The notes under the pieces were generated by a model. It was not told the DNA's origin. It worked only from the letters and a program-made list of their open reading frames with translations, and made no database searches. Positions 37,030 to 46,205 of a DNA stretch of 64,000 bases are shown piece after piece. The stretch lies in NCBI GenBank assembly GCA_963823075.1, contig CAWGKE010000001.1:1-64000 (forward strand), given 5' to 3'. Source of the DNA: UBA4732 sp963823075 (GTDB lineage Bacteria; Planctomycetota; Planctomycetia; Gemmatales; Gemmataceae). Each line of letters opens with the position of its first letter. Position 1 is the first letter of the stretch. A program made the translations under genes and the position numbers.

Positions 37030-38862
37030 GTGGCTAGAATTCGCCAACTGCCGCCGCTGGTCGTCAACAAGATCGCCGCCGGCGAGGTCATCGAACGGCC
37101 GGCCAGCGTTCTCAAGGAGCTGCTCGAAAACTCCCTCGACGCCGGCGCCCGCCGCATCAACGTGGACGTGGAGCAGGGCGGCGTCGAGCTGATCCGCGTC
37201 GTGGACGACGGCTGCGGCGTCCACGCCGATGACCTGCCGCTGGCCTTCGCCAGCCACGCCACCAGCAAGCTCCACGACGCCGACGACCTCTTCCGCGTCC
37301 GGACGCTCGGCTTCCGCGGCGAGGCCCTCGCCTCCATCGGCGGCGTCGCCCAGGCGTCCCTGCAATCGCGGCCGCCGGACGAACCCTGCGGCGCCGAGAT
37401 CGCCTGCAACGGCGGCGAGCTTGGCCCCGTCCGCCCCTGGAACGGCTCGCCCGGCACACGCATCGAGGTCAAGCACCTCTTCTTCAACACGCCCGTCCGC
37501 CGCAAGTTCCTGCGGACAACGACAACGGAGATGGGTCACGTCTCCGAGGCGTTCACGCGGCTGGCCCTGGCGCACGGCCGGCCGGCGGGGGCGGCGCCGC
37601 ACCTGACGCTGCGGCACAACAACAAGCCGGTCTACGACCTGCCGCCGTCGATGACGCTGCTCGACCGCGTGGGCGCCTTCTTCGGACTGGAGGTGGGCGG
37701 CGCCCTGTACGCCGTCGAGGGCCGCAAGGGCGACGCCCGCCTCACGGGCTACGTCGCCGACCCGTCCTGCGAGCGCGGCACGGCCAAAATGCAGTACCTT
37801 TTCGTCAACGGCCGTTGGGTGCGTGACCGCGCCCTCGGCCACGCCGTTCAGGAGGCGTACCGCGGCCTGGTCATGACGGGACGTTACGCGGTCGTCTTTC
37901 TCTTTATCGACCTGCCGCCGGATCTGGTGGACGTAAACGTGCATCCGACCAAGTCCGAGGTGCGTTTCCGCGACGCCCAGGCACTGTATCATCTGGTATT
38001 CAGCACAGTGCGCCAGCGGCTGAGCGCCGAGAACCTGACCGCCCGCCTTCAGGCGCCCTCGACGATCCGTCCAACCGCCCCGGAGCCGTGGTCGCTGTCG
38101 CCGCCCCCGCCGCCGGAACCGATGTTGCCGTTTCTCGGTGGGGCGCCGACTCCGTCGGCGCCCGCATCCCTGGCCTCCCAGGCTGCAGCGCCCCCAGACC
38201 CCGTTCCGCCGCCCGGTTTCGCCGCTCCCGATGCGCCGACGGAATCGGCGCCCCCCTATCCCGAATTCCCCCTGAATCTCCCGTCGCCCGGGCCGAACAA
38301 GGTCATCCAGCTGTACGACGCCTATCTGGTGATGGAGACGGAAAAGGGGATGCTCGTCATCGACCAGCACGCGCTGCACGAGCGCATCCTGTTCGACCAG
38401 CTCCAGCGCCGGCTGCGGTCAGGGTCGCTGGAGACGCAACGACTGCTGATCCCCGAGCCGGTGGAGCTGACGGCGGAGCAAGCGGCGCGGGCGCTGGAAC
38501 ACCGCGAGGCGCTGGCGGAGCTGGGCCTGGGCGTGGAGGACTTCGGCGGCGGCACGGTGCTGGTGACGAACGTGCCGACGCTCCTGAGCCGGCGCCCGCC
38601 GCAGGCGATCCTGCGGGCCGTTGTCGATCATCTGACGGCGAAGGACCGGCCGCCGACGCGAGAAGTCTTGTTTAACGACCTTTTAAGTCTAATGGCCTGC
38701 CACGCCGCGGTTCGGGCCGGCGACCGCCTGACGCCGGAGCAGATCGCCGCGCTGGTGGAACAGTGCGCCCTGGCCGACGACGCCCACCACTGCCCGCACG
38801 GCCGGCCGACCTCGCTCCTGTTCAGCCGCCACGACCTCGACCGGCAGTTCCGGCGAATCTAG
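37030..38862 (+). CDS. mutL: DNA mismatch repair protein MutL
   Basis: MutL couples mismatch recognition by MutS to strand incision. The protein has 610 residues from a GTG start at 37030, 12 bases after the PSCyt1 gene. The GHKL ATPase is complete: IAAGEVIERPASVLKELLENSLDAG (motif I), VVDDGCGV, HATSKL, TLGFRGEALASIG and GTRIEVKHLFFNTPVRRKFL. A Pro-rich linker (about residues 345-410) leads to the dimerisation domain. There VIDQHALHERILFD resembles the DQHAxxExxxxE endonuclease motif with Asp in the last place, and CPHGRPTS is present. It is therefore probably an endonuclease-type MutL. Linkage to the PSCyt1 gene is by position only. Confidence 0.95.
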   Translation: MARIRQLPPLVVNKIAAGEVIERPASVLKELLENSLDAGARRINVDVEQGGVELIRVVDDGCGVHADDLPLAFASHATSKLHDADDLFRVRTLGFRGEALASIGGVAQASLQSRPPDEPCGAEIACNGGELGPVRPWNGSPGTRIEVKHLFFNTPVRRKFLRTTTTEMGHVSEAFTRLALAHGRPAGAAPHLTLRHNNKPVYDLPPSMTLLDRVGAFFGLEVGGALYAVEGRKGDARLTGYVADPSCERGTAKMQYLFVNGRWVRDRALGHAVQEAYRGLVMTGRYAVVFLFIDLPPDLVDVNVHPTKSEVRFRDAQALYHLVFSTVRQRLSAENLTARLQAPSTIRPTAPEPWSLSPPPPPEPMLPFLGGAPTPSAPASLASQAAAPPDPVPPPGFAAPDAPTESAPPYPEFPLNLPSPGPNKVIQLYDAYLVMETEKGMLVIDQHALHERILFDQLQRRLRSGSLETQRLLIPEPVELTAEQAARALEHREALAELGLGVEDFGGGTVLVTNVPTLLSRRPPQAILRAVVDHLTAKDRPPTREVLFNDLLSLMACHAAVRAGDRLTPEQIAALVEQCALADDAHHCPHGRPTSLLFSRHDLDRQFRRI

Positions 38863-38970
38863 CCATAGAGATCGCAGAGAAAGCGGAAGCCCGGCGGTAA
38901 GGCCTTTGCCCACCTTCCCCATGCCTCTTGCTTTCTATACTCTCTGTGTTCTCTGTGATCTCTGTGGCCA
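38862..38970. repeat. Imperfect inverted repeat in the mutL - FHA gene gap
   Basis: GCCATAGAGATCGCAGAGAA (from 38862) is matched in inverted form by the segment ending near 38970 (TTCTCTGTGATCTCTGTGGC), 18 of 20 positions, with about 67 bases between. The tandem CTCTGTG units on the right arm resemble other planctomycete spacer repeats. A related family lies at 57859-57975. Confidence 0.65.
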
Positions 38971-39039
38971 ACGTTCTGATTGGCCTTTCCAAAATCCTCG
39001 AAATCGATTCCAATCCGCGGTCAGTCGCCCCGGTCATGG

Positions 39040-42000
39040 ATGGCCCTTGCGCGGATGCTCCGTATGCCCCAAGCCTCAGCGAAATCGGCCCGGTCGGCCG
39101 TCCCCGATGTCTCGGTCGCCGGCCTGCCGGTCGTCCGCCTCGAAGTGCGGTCGGGCGGCGGCCGGCCCACCGTCTACGAGGTCGGGGACGGCGGCTTCCT
39201 CATCGGCGGCGTCCCCGGCTGCGACCTGCGCTTGCCCGGCGGCGCCGTCGCTCCGGTGGTCTGCCTCATCTCGCGCCACGCCCGCGGCGCCAGCCTCCGC
39301 AAGCTCGCTCCGGTGCAGGTCGTCGCCGTCAACGGCCGGCCCTCCGGTTCGACGTACCTTGGCCACGGCGACCGCGTCACCCTTGGGACCGTCGAGATCA
39401 CGGCGTCGGTGGCGCCCGCCGCGGCGCCCCCGCCCGGCGGCGAACCGGCGGCGGTTTCCGGGGAGCGGTTGCAGGAAATCGCGGCGCGCGAGGCGGAGTT
39501 GCGGGCGCGGGCCGAGGCGCTGGAGCAGGAGCAGGAACAGTGGCGGCGGCTCCGGGGCGAGTTTGAGGCGGAATGCCGCCGGCAAACCGAGTCGGCCGAG
39601 GCGGCCAACCGCCGGCTGCAGGAGAAGGAGGGCGAGCTGGCCGCCGCCCGCGCCGACCTGGAGCGGCGCGAGCAGGCGCAACAAATCGGTACGGAGGAAA
39701 TGGATCGCCTAAGACTGCAATGTGGGGAGGCGGACAAGCAGCATCAAGAGGCCCGCGCCATCCGCCGCCAGATGGTCCAGATCCGCGAACAGCTCTACGA
39801 GCGCTACCGCGGCCGCCGCGACCGTCTCCGCCAAAAGCAGAAAGCCATTGCCCATGCCGCGAAGCAGCTGCAGGACCGCAAGCGCGAGATCGACGAGTTC
39901 GCAGTGCAGGCCGACGCCGTGCGCAAAGAGCTGGAACTGGGCCGATCCGAGAACGAGGCCCGCGCCGAACAGCTCGCGCGCGACCGGATGGTCCTCGAAG
40001 AGGAACATCGGAGGATCGCGACCCGCCAGGTGGATTTACAGAGTCAGCTCGCGGAGCGGGTGAAGGAGTGCGAGGAGCGCGAGCAGAAGGTCGTGGAGGA
40101 CCGCGCGGCGCTGGAGCGGGGGCAGAAGCAGCACCAGGGCGACCTGGTGCGGCTCGACCGCATCCAGGCCCAGCTGGAACAGCGGCAAAAGCAACTCGAA
40201 ACGCGGGCGCTGGAGGTTGACAAGCGCTACGAACAGCTCCAGCGCGACCTGCGCGACCTCGAAGAGCAGGCCGTGCAGATGGACGATTTCCACGAAAAAC
40301 AATCCCTGGAGATGGAGAAACTCGCCAAGCAAAAGGAGTCCTACGAGGCGGCCGCGGCCCAGGTGGAGCAGCGGGCGGCGGCGCTGGAAGGACAGCAGGC
40401 GATGTTGGCCACGCTGCGGACGCGCGTGGAGCGAATGCGCGAAGAGGTGCGGCGGCAGGAAGAGGCGCTGAGCGACCAGCGGGCCATGCAGGAGGCGTCG
40501 GAAACAGACCTCAAGGCGCGGCAAGACGAGGCCAGGCGGCTGCGCGAGGAGCTGGACAACGACCGCCTGCTGCACCAGGAGGAGCGGCGCCGGTTCGAGG
40601 AGAGCCGGGCGACGATGGACGCGGCCGTGGGGCAGCTGCGACAGGCGCAGGAGTCTTTGGAAGCTCAGCAAAAGGAGCTGGACCAGCGCCAGGGGCGGCA
40701 GGAAACGACGGCGGCGGAGCAGGCGGAGCAAGCCGGGCTGGTCACGGCCCGCACCGCCCAGCTGGAGGAATTGCAGAACCGACTGGCGGCCGATCGGCGG
40801 ACGCTGCGCGACCGCGAAACGGCGCTGGCCAAGGCGGAGCAGACGCTCACGTCGTTGCAGGAGCAGCTGCGGCGCCGCTCCGAGGAGTTGAGCGAGCGGC
40901 AAAAGGCGTTGGCCGAGCAGGAGCAGAAGCTGCGGGCCGACGTCGCCCGGCTGGAGGAGCTGACGCGGGCCGCCGAGGAGGAGCGTCAGCGCAAGGTCGC
41001 CGAGCTGGAACAAGTCCGCAAGGACCTGGACGACCGGGCCGCCGAGTTGAACGCGATGACCCGGGACCTGGCCGACCGCGAGGAGGGGCTGCGGGCGGAT
41101 GCGGAGCGGCTGCGCGAGGACATGCACTCGCTGAACGGTCAGCGGCAGGCGCTGGTCGCGCAGCGGATGGCGCTCGACGCGGATCGCCAGGCGGCCAGCG
41201 AGGCTGCCGAGCAGACGCGGCGGGAATTCGAGACGACCCGCGCGGAAGCGCTGGAGCTGATGCGCGGCTTGCCGGACCTCGAAACGCGGGCGGCGGTCGG
41301 GATGGACCGGCTCTTGCGGGCGCGCGAGCAGCTGCGCGAGCACCTATCGGAGGTCCACGGCTATGCCCGCCAGAGCCGCGACGACCTGGAGGCGGCGCGG
41401 CAGCAGGTCCAGGGCCAGGCCGACCGCGTCCGCGCCGAGGAGCTGGCCCTGCACGTGGCGCGCGACGAGCACCGCCTGGCGGTCGCCGCGTTCCGGCAGC
41501 AGCTGGTCGAGTGGCAGGGTCGCGTCGCCGAGATGAAGCAGGCGCTCTTGCATGGCGAGAACCGACTGGAGCGGAAGCAAGCGGAGGTGCAGGAAAAGGC
41601 CGAGGAGGTGGCGTCCACGTCGGCCCGGCTGGCGCAGCAGGCTGAACAGTTGCAGGAGAAGGAGCGCGAGGTGGCAGAACGGCGGTCGGAGATGGAAGGC
41701 CACCTCAGCGACATGAGACAGTGGTATCGCCGCAAGATGCGCGAGCTGTCGGGCGTCGATGCGGCGCAGGAAGCGCCGGTCGTGGGGGCGGACGCCGTGT
41801 TCACGCTGCTGGGGCCGCGGCGCGAGCGGCCGGCGGCGGCCGAAGGGGAGACGCCGGGCGTCCTGCCGATGAGCGGCGAGGCGGAGCCAGCCGACCGGCG
41901 GCTCGGCGACCTGCTGCGCTCGCTGGAGCTGGTGGACGCCGACGCGTTGGCCGCCCTCTTGCAGGAAGCCCGGCGGCAGCGGCGCTCGCTGCGGCAACTG

Positions 42001-42840
42001 CTGCTGGCGGGAAACTATCTTACGCTCTACCAAATGGCGTTGATCGAGGCGGGCAACCTCGATGGGTTGGTGCTTGGGCCGGCGCGCGTGATCGACCGGC
42101 TGCAATCGGGGCCGCGCGAGGCCGTCTACCGCGTCTTCGACCCGCGCCGCAACGGCGAGGCGCTGCTGCGCTGCCTGGCCGAGTCGGAGATGCACGACGC
42201 GGTCCATCCGGACGAGTTCCGGCAGCGTTTCGCGGCCGCGGCCGCCGTCCATCATGTCCACGTCGCGGCGACTTACGAGGTCCTCGAAATCGCCGGCCGG
42301 CCGGCCGTGCTTCAGGAGTGGCTGACGGGTTTGCCCGGCTCCGATTGGCCGGCGCTGGCGGCGGCGCCGGGCGTGTGGTTCCGGCTGCTGTCGCAGGCGG
42401 CGCTCGGCCTTCGGACGGCCCACGACGCCGGCCTGGTCCACGGGGCGCTCGAGGCGTCGTCGTTCGTCTGCACGCCGGAGGGGATCGTGAAACTGTGCGG
42501 CCTGGGCGAGCCGCGCTGGCTGGCCGCCGCCCCGCCGGCCGACGCCGAGCCGGACGCGGCCGCCGACCTGCGGGCGCTGGGTCGCGTCGCCGCCGGCTGG
42601 GCCGTCTCCGCGTCGGCCGCCCCGCGCAAGGGCAAGAACAAGGCGATGCCCGAGGCGCTGGACGGCGTGCTGGCCCGGCTGACCGGCCAGGCGGAACCGC
42701 CTTACGCCAGCGCGGCCGAGCTGCTCGAAGACCTCGACCGCGTCAGCGGCGAGGCGCCGGCCAACGCCACGGCCTGGGAGCGCTTCGTCCGCGAGGTGCG
42801 CGAACAGGCCGCCGACGCCGCCTGGCGGCGCTCCGCCTAG
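39040..42840 (+). CDS. FHA domain - long coiled coil - pseudokinase protein
   Basis: This 1266-residue protein has three regions. An FHA-like phosphothreonine-binding domain (about residues 30-120) shows FLIGGVPGCDLRLPGG and VNGRPSGSTYLGHGDRVTLG. A coiled coil of about 770 residues (about 138-905) is rich in E, Q, R, A and L heptads and free of proline. A C-terminal protein-kinase-like domain (about 975-1250) follows. In it the catalytic motifs are degenerate: HRD is replaced by HGA in GLVHGALEASSFVCTP, DFG by CGL in GIVKLCGLGEP, and the ATP-anchoring Lys by Arg in GEALLRCL. It is therefore probably a pseudokinase scaffold that binds phosphorylated partners. The first in-frame ATG is 39040; open frame further upstream begins only with TTG. 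Confidence 0.85.
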   Translation: MALARMLRMPQASAKSARSAVPDVSVAGLPVVRLEVRSGGGRPTVYEVGDGGFLIGGVPGCDLRLPGGAVAPVVCLISRHARGASLRKLAPVQVVAVNGRPSGSTYLGHGDRVTLGTVEITASVAPAAAPPPGGEPAAVSGERLQEIAAREAELRARAEALEQEQEQWRRLRGEFEAECRRQTESAEAANRRLQEKEGELAAARADLERREQAQQIGTEEMDRLRLQCGEADKQHQEARAIRRQMVQIREQLYERYRGRRDRLRQKQKAIAHAAKQLQDRKREIDEFAVQADAVRKELELGRSENEARAEQLARDRMVLEEEHRRIATRQVDLQSQLAERVKECEEREQKVVEDRAALERGQKQHQGDLVRLDRIQAQLEQRQKQLETRALEVDKRYEQLQRDLRDLEEQAVQMDDFHEKQSLEMEKLAKQKESYEAAAAQVEQRAAALEGQQAMLATLRTRVERMREEVRRQEEALSDQRAMQEASETDLKARQDEARRLREELDNDRLLHQEERRRFEESRATMDAAVGQLRQAQESLEAQQKELDQRQGRQETTAAEQAEQAGLVTARTAQLEELQNRLAADRRTLRDRETALAKAEQTLTSLQEQLRRRSEELSERQKALAEQEQKLRADVARLEELTRAAEEERQRKVAELEQVRKDLDDRAAELNAMTRDLADREEGLRADAERLREDMHSLNGQRQALVAQRMALDADRQAASEAAEQTRREFETTRAEALELMRGLPDLETRAAVGMDRLLRAREQLREHLSEVHGYARQSRDDLEAARQQVQGQADRVRAEELALHVARDEHRLAVAAFRQQLVEWQGRVAEMKQALLHGENRLERKQAEVQEKAEEVASTSARLAQQAEQLQEKEREVAERRSEMEGHLSDMRQWYRRKMRELSGVDAAQEAPVVGADAVFTLLGPRRERPAAAEGETPGVLPMSGEAEPADRRLGDLLRSLELVDADALAALLQEARRQRRSLRQLLLAGNYLTLYQMALIEAGNLDGLVLGPARVIDRLQSGPREAVYRVFDPRRNGEALLRCLAESEMHDAVHPDEFRQRFAAAAAVHHVHVAATYEVLEIAGRPAVLQEWLTGLPGSDWPALAAAPGVWFRLLSQAALGLRTAHDAGLVHGALEASSFVCTPEGIVKLCGLGEPRWLAAAPPADAEPDAAADLRALGRVAAGWAVSASAAPRKGKNKAMPEALDGVLARLTGQAEPPYASAAELLEDLDRVSGEAPANATAWERFVREVREQAADAAWRRSA

Positions 42841-42896
42841 CTCAGGCGAGCGGCGGGGTTTATCCCCGTCGTTGGGGCGAAATCCGCCGGGACAAG

Positions 42897-42992
42897 CCCA
42901 TTGGTATCTACACAACGCAGAAGTCGTTGCGGCGTCGGGTCTTCTCCCTCCCCCACAAGGGGGGAGGGAGTCGTTGTGCAGATACCGATGGG
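42897..42992. terminator. Nested hairpins between convergent genes, possible bidirectional terminator
   Basis: The outer arms 42897-42917 and 42972-42992 match at 19 of 21 positions (CCCATTGGTATCTACACAACG type). Inside, CTCCCTCCCCC (42944-42954) pairs with 42960-42970 around a short ACAAG loop. The element lies between the FHA gene (plus) and vsr (minus), which converge. No T-run follows, so it may be a spacer repeat and not an intrinsic terminator. Confidence 0.55.
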
Positions 42993-42995
42993 CGC

Positions 42996-43412
42996 TTACC
43001 CCCGCGGCTTCCGCCGCAGCAGCGCCGCCACGCGCCGCACCGCCGCCGGCAGGTCCTTCTCGACCTGATGCCCCCACAGCCGCAGCACGCGCCAGCCGAG
43101 CCGCCGCAGCCGGCGGAAGTTGAGCCGGTCGCGGCGGCGGTTGCGCTCGATCTTCCGCTTCCAGTACGGCGTCAGCTTGTCGCACCACAGCGGGAACCGC
43201 CAGCCGTGCCAGAAATCGCCGTCCACGAACACCACCAGCCGGGCCTCCTCGAACACGAAATCCGGCTTGCCCGGCAGCTCAGCGACATGGCGCTGACAGA
43301 TCCAGCCCCGCTCCAGAAAGGCCGCCTCCACCGCGCGCTCCAGCGACGTGTTGCTGCCCTTGACGGCCTGCATCGTTTTGCGGCGGTCCTCAGGACTCAG
43401 GTTATCCGGCAT
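42996..43412 (-). CDS. vsr: Very short patch repair endonuclease Vsr
   Basis: Vsr nicks 5' of T:G mismatches that arise by deamination of 5-methylcytosine, so that the T is replaced. The 138-residue protein has the family blocks MQAVKGSNTSLERAVEAAF, LPGKPDFVFEEARLVVFVDGDFWHGW (catalytic Asp and the FWHG block) and LGWRVLRLWGHQVEKD. The start overlaps the end of the methyltransferase gene by 11 bases, the classic dcm-vsr coupling. The C-terminus is arginine-rich and slightly short, but nothing essential seems missing. Confidence 0.94.
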   Translation of the reverse strand: MPDNLSPEDRRKTMQAVKGSNTSLERAVEAAFLERGWICQRHVAELPGKPDFVFEEARLVVFVDGDFWHGWRFPLWCDKLTPYWKRKIERNRRRDRLNFRRLRRLGWRVLRLWGHQVEKDLPAAVRRVAALLRRKPRG

Positions 43413-44535
43413 GTCCGTTCCTTCGGGCCGTCCGGGCTGATTCGTATAACGGCGTCAGCACGTGCTGGTCCACCCAGCGGACGGCCGGGACGCAGACGGC
43501 GTCTCCAAACGCGAACAGCTGTTGGTTGCGTCCGCCCGCCAGCGGAAAGTCGGGCGCCCCTTGCAGCCGGGCGTACTCGCGCGGACTCATCCAGCGCATC
43601 CGCAGCCGTCCCTCGCCGACCGCGACCACGATCTGCTTGCCGCTGCCGCCGCGCGGCGTCCGCAGGCAGCCCGCCAGGCCGTCGAAACGCACCTCCGCCC
43701 GCTGACCGTCGCGCCGCACCCGCCGGAACGCTGTGCCCACTCGCGAGAACAGGCCGCGGCGGTAAGCGTCCACTTCCCGACGGTGGCCGTGGCTCATCAT
43801 GCGATAATGCCGGTCCACTTCCGATTCTTTCCACCATTCCTGCGCATCGTCCAGGTCGATCACCTCTTCCAGGCGGACGCGGCGCTGCGGCGGGTCGGGC
43901 AGGTCGAGGTTGAGCCAGCCGGTCGGCAGGCGCAGCGTGGAAAGGATGCTGACAAGATTGGGCGGCCGAAGCAACCCCGGCGGCGGCGTCGGCCTTTCGG
44001 TCGCCGGGATGGCGCCAACCGCCCCGACGACGAAGACGCGGCGACGGCTCTGCGGCGTGAAGTGGCGGGCGTCCAGCACAAAGGCGTCGAGGCGGTAGCC
44101 AAGGCCCGCCAGCGTTTCGGCGGCGGTCGTGAAGTCGCGGCCCTGGTGCGAGCTCAGGAACCCCGGCACGTTTTCCAGCAGCACCAGCGGCGGCCGGCGT
44201 TCTCCCAGCGTGCGCAGCGCCTCGGCGAATGCGAAGAACGTCGAGGATTCCCGACCTTCCAGCCCGCGATAGTGTCCGGCCAGGCTCAGATCCACGCACG
44301 GGAACGACGCCGTCGCCAGGGCGGGCCGCCCGCGGATGCGATCGACCACCTCGGCCGTCCGGTTTACGTCTTCGAGATGGTAGTGCGGGCTGGGGCCGTT
44401 GCGGGCCTCGTACAGCTCCTGCTTTCGCGGATCGACGTCGTTGGCGTAGACGCACGACCAGCCGGACGGCCGCAACCCCTCGCCGACGAGACCGATGCCG
44501 GCGAAGAACTCGCAGAAGGTCTTATCGGCGTCCAT
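43402..44535 (-). CDS. DNA (cytosine-5)-methyltransferase (Dcm type)
   Basis: This 377-residue protein makes 5-methylcytosine in a specific DNA site. The C5-methyltransferase motifs appear in order: motif I FCEFFAGIGLVGEGL, motif IV ATASFPCVDLSLAG with the catalytic Cys, motif VI LLENVPGFL, motif VIII TPQSRRRVFVVG, a variable target-recognition region, motif IX near LAGCLRTPRGGSG and motif X FAFGDAVCVP. I start it at 44535 (MDADKTFCEFF), since the 13 residues upstream lack similarity. It is coupled to vsr. No matching restriction enzyme is in the window, so it is a solitary methyltransferase or the partner lies elsewhere. queC starts divergently 105 bases away. Confidence 0.93.
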   Translation of the reverse strand: MDADKTFCEFFAGIGLVGEGLRPSGWSCVYANDVDPRKQELYEARNGPSPHYHLEDVNRTAEVVDRIRGRPALATASFPCVDLSLAGHYRGLEGRESSTFFAFAEALRTLGERRPPLVLLENVPGFLSSHQGRDFTTAAETLAGLGYRLDAFVLDARHFTPQSRRRVFVVGAVGAIPATERPTPPPGLLRPPNLVSILSTLRLPTGWLNLDLPDPPQRRVRLEEVIDLDDAQEWWKESEVDRHYRMMSHGHRREVDAYRRGLFSRVGTAFRRVRRDGQRAEVRFDGLAGCLRTPRGGSGKQIVVAVGEGRLRMRWMSPREYARLQGAPDFPLAGGRNQQLFAFGDAVCVPAVRWVDQHVLTPLYESARTARRNGHAG

Positions 44536-44640
44536 GCGGATTCTCCCGTTTCCTTGATCGGCCGGTCGCCGCACCGGCGCTCATCTCACGCGACTCAGCC
44601 CGTTGAAAGCGCGCCCGCCCGCCCGCTACAATAAACACAA

Positions 44641-45339
44641 ATGACACCGCCTCCCAACTCCGCCGTTGATTCCCCCGGCCTCGCCGTCCTCGTCAGCGGC
44701 GGGTTGGACAGCGCCGTGCTGCTCGCGCAGGAGCTGGAAATCCGACCCTCGGTGCAGCCGCTGTACGTCCACTGCGGGCTGTTCTGGGAGCCGGTGGAGA
44801 TGGAGCACCTGCGGCGGTTCCTCGCCGCCGTGGCCGCCCCCAACCTGCGGCCGCTGCACGTCCTGGAAATGCCGGTGCGCGACCTCTACCCGCCGCACTG
44901 GAGCATTACCGGCGAGGGGACGCCCGGCGCCGACACGCCCGACGCGGCCGTCTTTTTGCCCGGCCGCAACGTGCTGCTGCTGGCCAAGGCGATCCTCTGG
45001 TGCCACCTGCACGGAGTCGCCGAGCTGGCCCTGGCGCCGCTGGAGAGCAACCCGTTCCCCGACGCCACGCCGGAATTCTTCGCGGACTTCCAGGCCGTCG
45101 TCAACCGGGCCGTCGCCGGCCGCGTCCGCCTCCTTCAGCCTTATTTGAACTTGCACAAGGCGGAAATCGTGCAGCGCGGCCGCGCCTTGCCGCTGGAGCT
45201 GACGTTTTCGTGCATCCGGCCGCGCGAGGGCCGCCACTGCGGGGCGTGCAACAAGTGCGCCGAGCGGCGAAAGGCCTTCGCCGACGCCGGAGTGCCGGAT
45301 CGGACGCCCTACCACACGGAGCCGCCATGTTCAGCGTGA
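44641..45339 (+). CDS. queC: 7-cyano-7-deazaguanine synthase QueC family protein
   Basis: QueC converts 7-carboxy-7-deazaguanine to preQ0 with ATP and ammonia, in the queuosine pathway. The 232-residue protein has the PP-loop LVSGGLDSAVLL (about residue 18). The middle PLESNPFPDATPEFFADFQ and the C-terminal zinc site FSCIRPREGRHCGACNKCAERRKAF, with its four cysteines, are as expected. The stop overlaps queD by 13 bases. queE and queF are not in the window. A divergent promoter region of about 105 bases separates it from the methyltransferase gene. Confidence 0.88.
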   Translation: MTPPPNSAVDSPGLAVLVSGGLDSAVLLAQELEIRPSVQPLYVHCGLFWEPVEMEHLRRFLAAVAAPNLRPLHVLEMPVRDLYPPHWSITGEGTPGADTPDAAVFLPGRNVLLLAKAILWCHLHGVAELALAPLESNPFPDATPEFFADFQAVVNRAVAGRVRLLQPYLNLHKAEIVQRGRALPLELTFSCIRPREGRHCGACNKCAERRKAFADAGVPDRTPYHTEPPCSA

Positions 45340-45734
45340 CGCGCGAAATCCCCTTTTGCTACGGCCATCGGCTGCTCAATTACGACGGCAAATGCCGCCA
45401 CTTGCACGGCCACAACGGCAAGGCCGTCATCACCCTGGCCGGCGCGGCGCTGGACGACCTCGGCATGGTGATGGACTTCACCCGGCTCAAGCGCGTCGTC
45501 GGCGGCTGGATCGACGAGACACTCGACCACAAGATGCTCTTGCATAAAGACGATCCGGTGTTGCCATTTCTTCGGAAGCTCGGCGAACCCGTTCATGTCT
45601 TGGACGTCAATCCGACGGCGGAGAACATCGCCCGGCTCATCTTCGACTACGCGGCCGGCCAGGGCTTCCCCGTGGTCGAGGTGAAGCTGTGGGAGACGGA
45701 GTCGTGCTTCGCGGCGTATTCCGGCGGGCGGTAG
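45327..45734 (+). CDS. queD: 6-carboxy-5,6,7,8-tetrahydropterin synthase QueD (6-pyruvoyl tetrahydropterin synthase family)
   Basis: QueD makes 6-carboxytetrahydropterin from dihydroneopterin triphosphate, an early step to preQ0. The 135-residue protein shows the zinc-binding histidines in FCYGHRLL and CRHLHGHNGKAVI. The conserved MVMDFTRLKRVV and DHKMLLHKDD follow, then NPTAENIARLIF and the catalytic-site Glu in VKLWETESCFAAY. It starts inside the end of queC, so the two genes are translationally coupled. Usual length and complete motifs make this a confident call. Confidence 0.93.
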   Translation: MFSVTREIPFCYGHRLLNYDGKCRHLHGHNGKAVITLAGAALDDLGMVMDFTRLKRVVGGWIDETLDHKMLLHKDDPVLPFLRKLGEPVHVLDVNPTAENIARLIFDYAAGQGFPVVEVKLWETESCFAAYSGGR

Positions 45735-46205
45735 GGCGGCCGCTCTGGGCCGCCGTCGGCCCAGATTGCGTTCGCCGACCGGCAGCGTTCGGCATCGGCC
45801 GTGCGCCAAATGGCGCATGGTTGGCGCATCGTAAGTCATTGATCCGCCTCGTTTTTCTGACCGTGCGCCACTGCGCCAAACTTTCCTCTCTCCCCCGATA
45901 AACGGGATGAGCGGCCGTCATGGGCACGCACGCCGCCGGCCATGGCCGCCCGGCGGCGCGGCCGGAAAGAGCAGGAAAGACGCTCGGACATGACGCACCT
46001 CAACCTTGTGGGGGACGCGTGGCGACGCCGAGTGTACCATGCCAAGGGGGCGTCTGGGCAGGGGAAGTGGGAGGGGAAATGTCTGCGGATGAGGGCCGGT
46101 GGGCGCCATCCGGAGCGGGCTTGGCGTACAAACTGCTGCGCAAGTACAATCTGAGAGGGAACGAGGCGCCCGCCTCGTCGTCCGAGCGGTTACGGAGGAC
46201 ATGTT
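45735..46205. other. Gene-free spacer between queD and the 46.2-kb module
   Basis: 471 bases with no open frame that I can support. Long minus-strand frames here have no family similarity and mirror the high GC. It presumably holds the promoter for the genes from 46206; GGAGG at about 46195-46199 is the ribosome binding site of the next gene. Confidence 0.4.

Noticed and set aside
33493..38379. A 1628-codon open frame on the minus strand opposite the PSCyt1 and mutL genes
   Set aside because: It is the antisense shadow of two well-supported genes in very GC-rich DNA, where stops are rare. Its composition is R, V, A, G and H rich without any motif.
42996..45734. A 7-deazapurine-in-DNA (Dpd-type) modification system
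   Set aside because: Only queC and queD are present, both with ordinary queuosine-pathway features. No Dpd-type insertion or nuclease genes are seen, and the neighbouring methyltransferase is a plain C5 enzyme with vsr.
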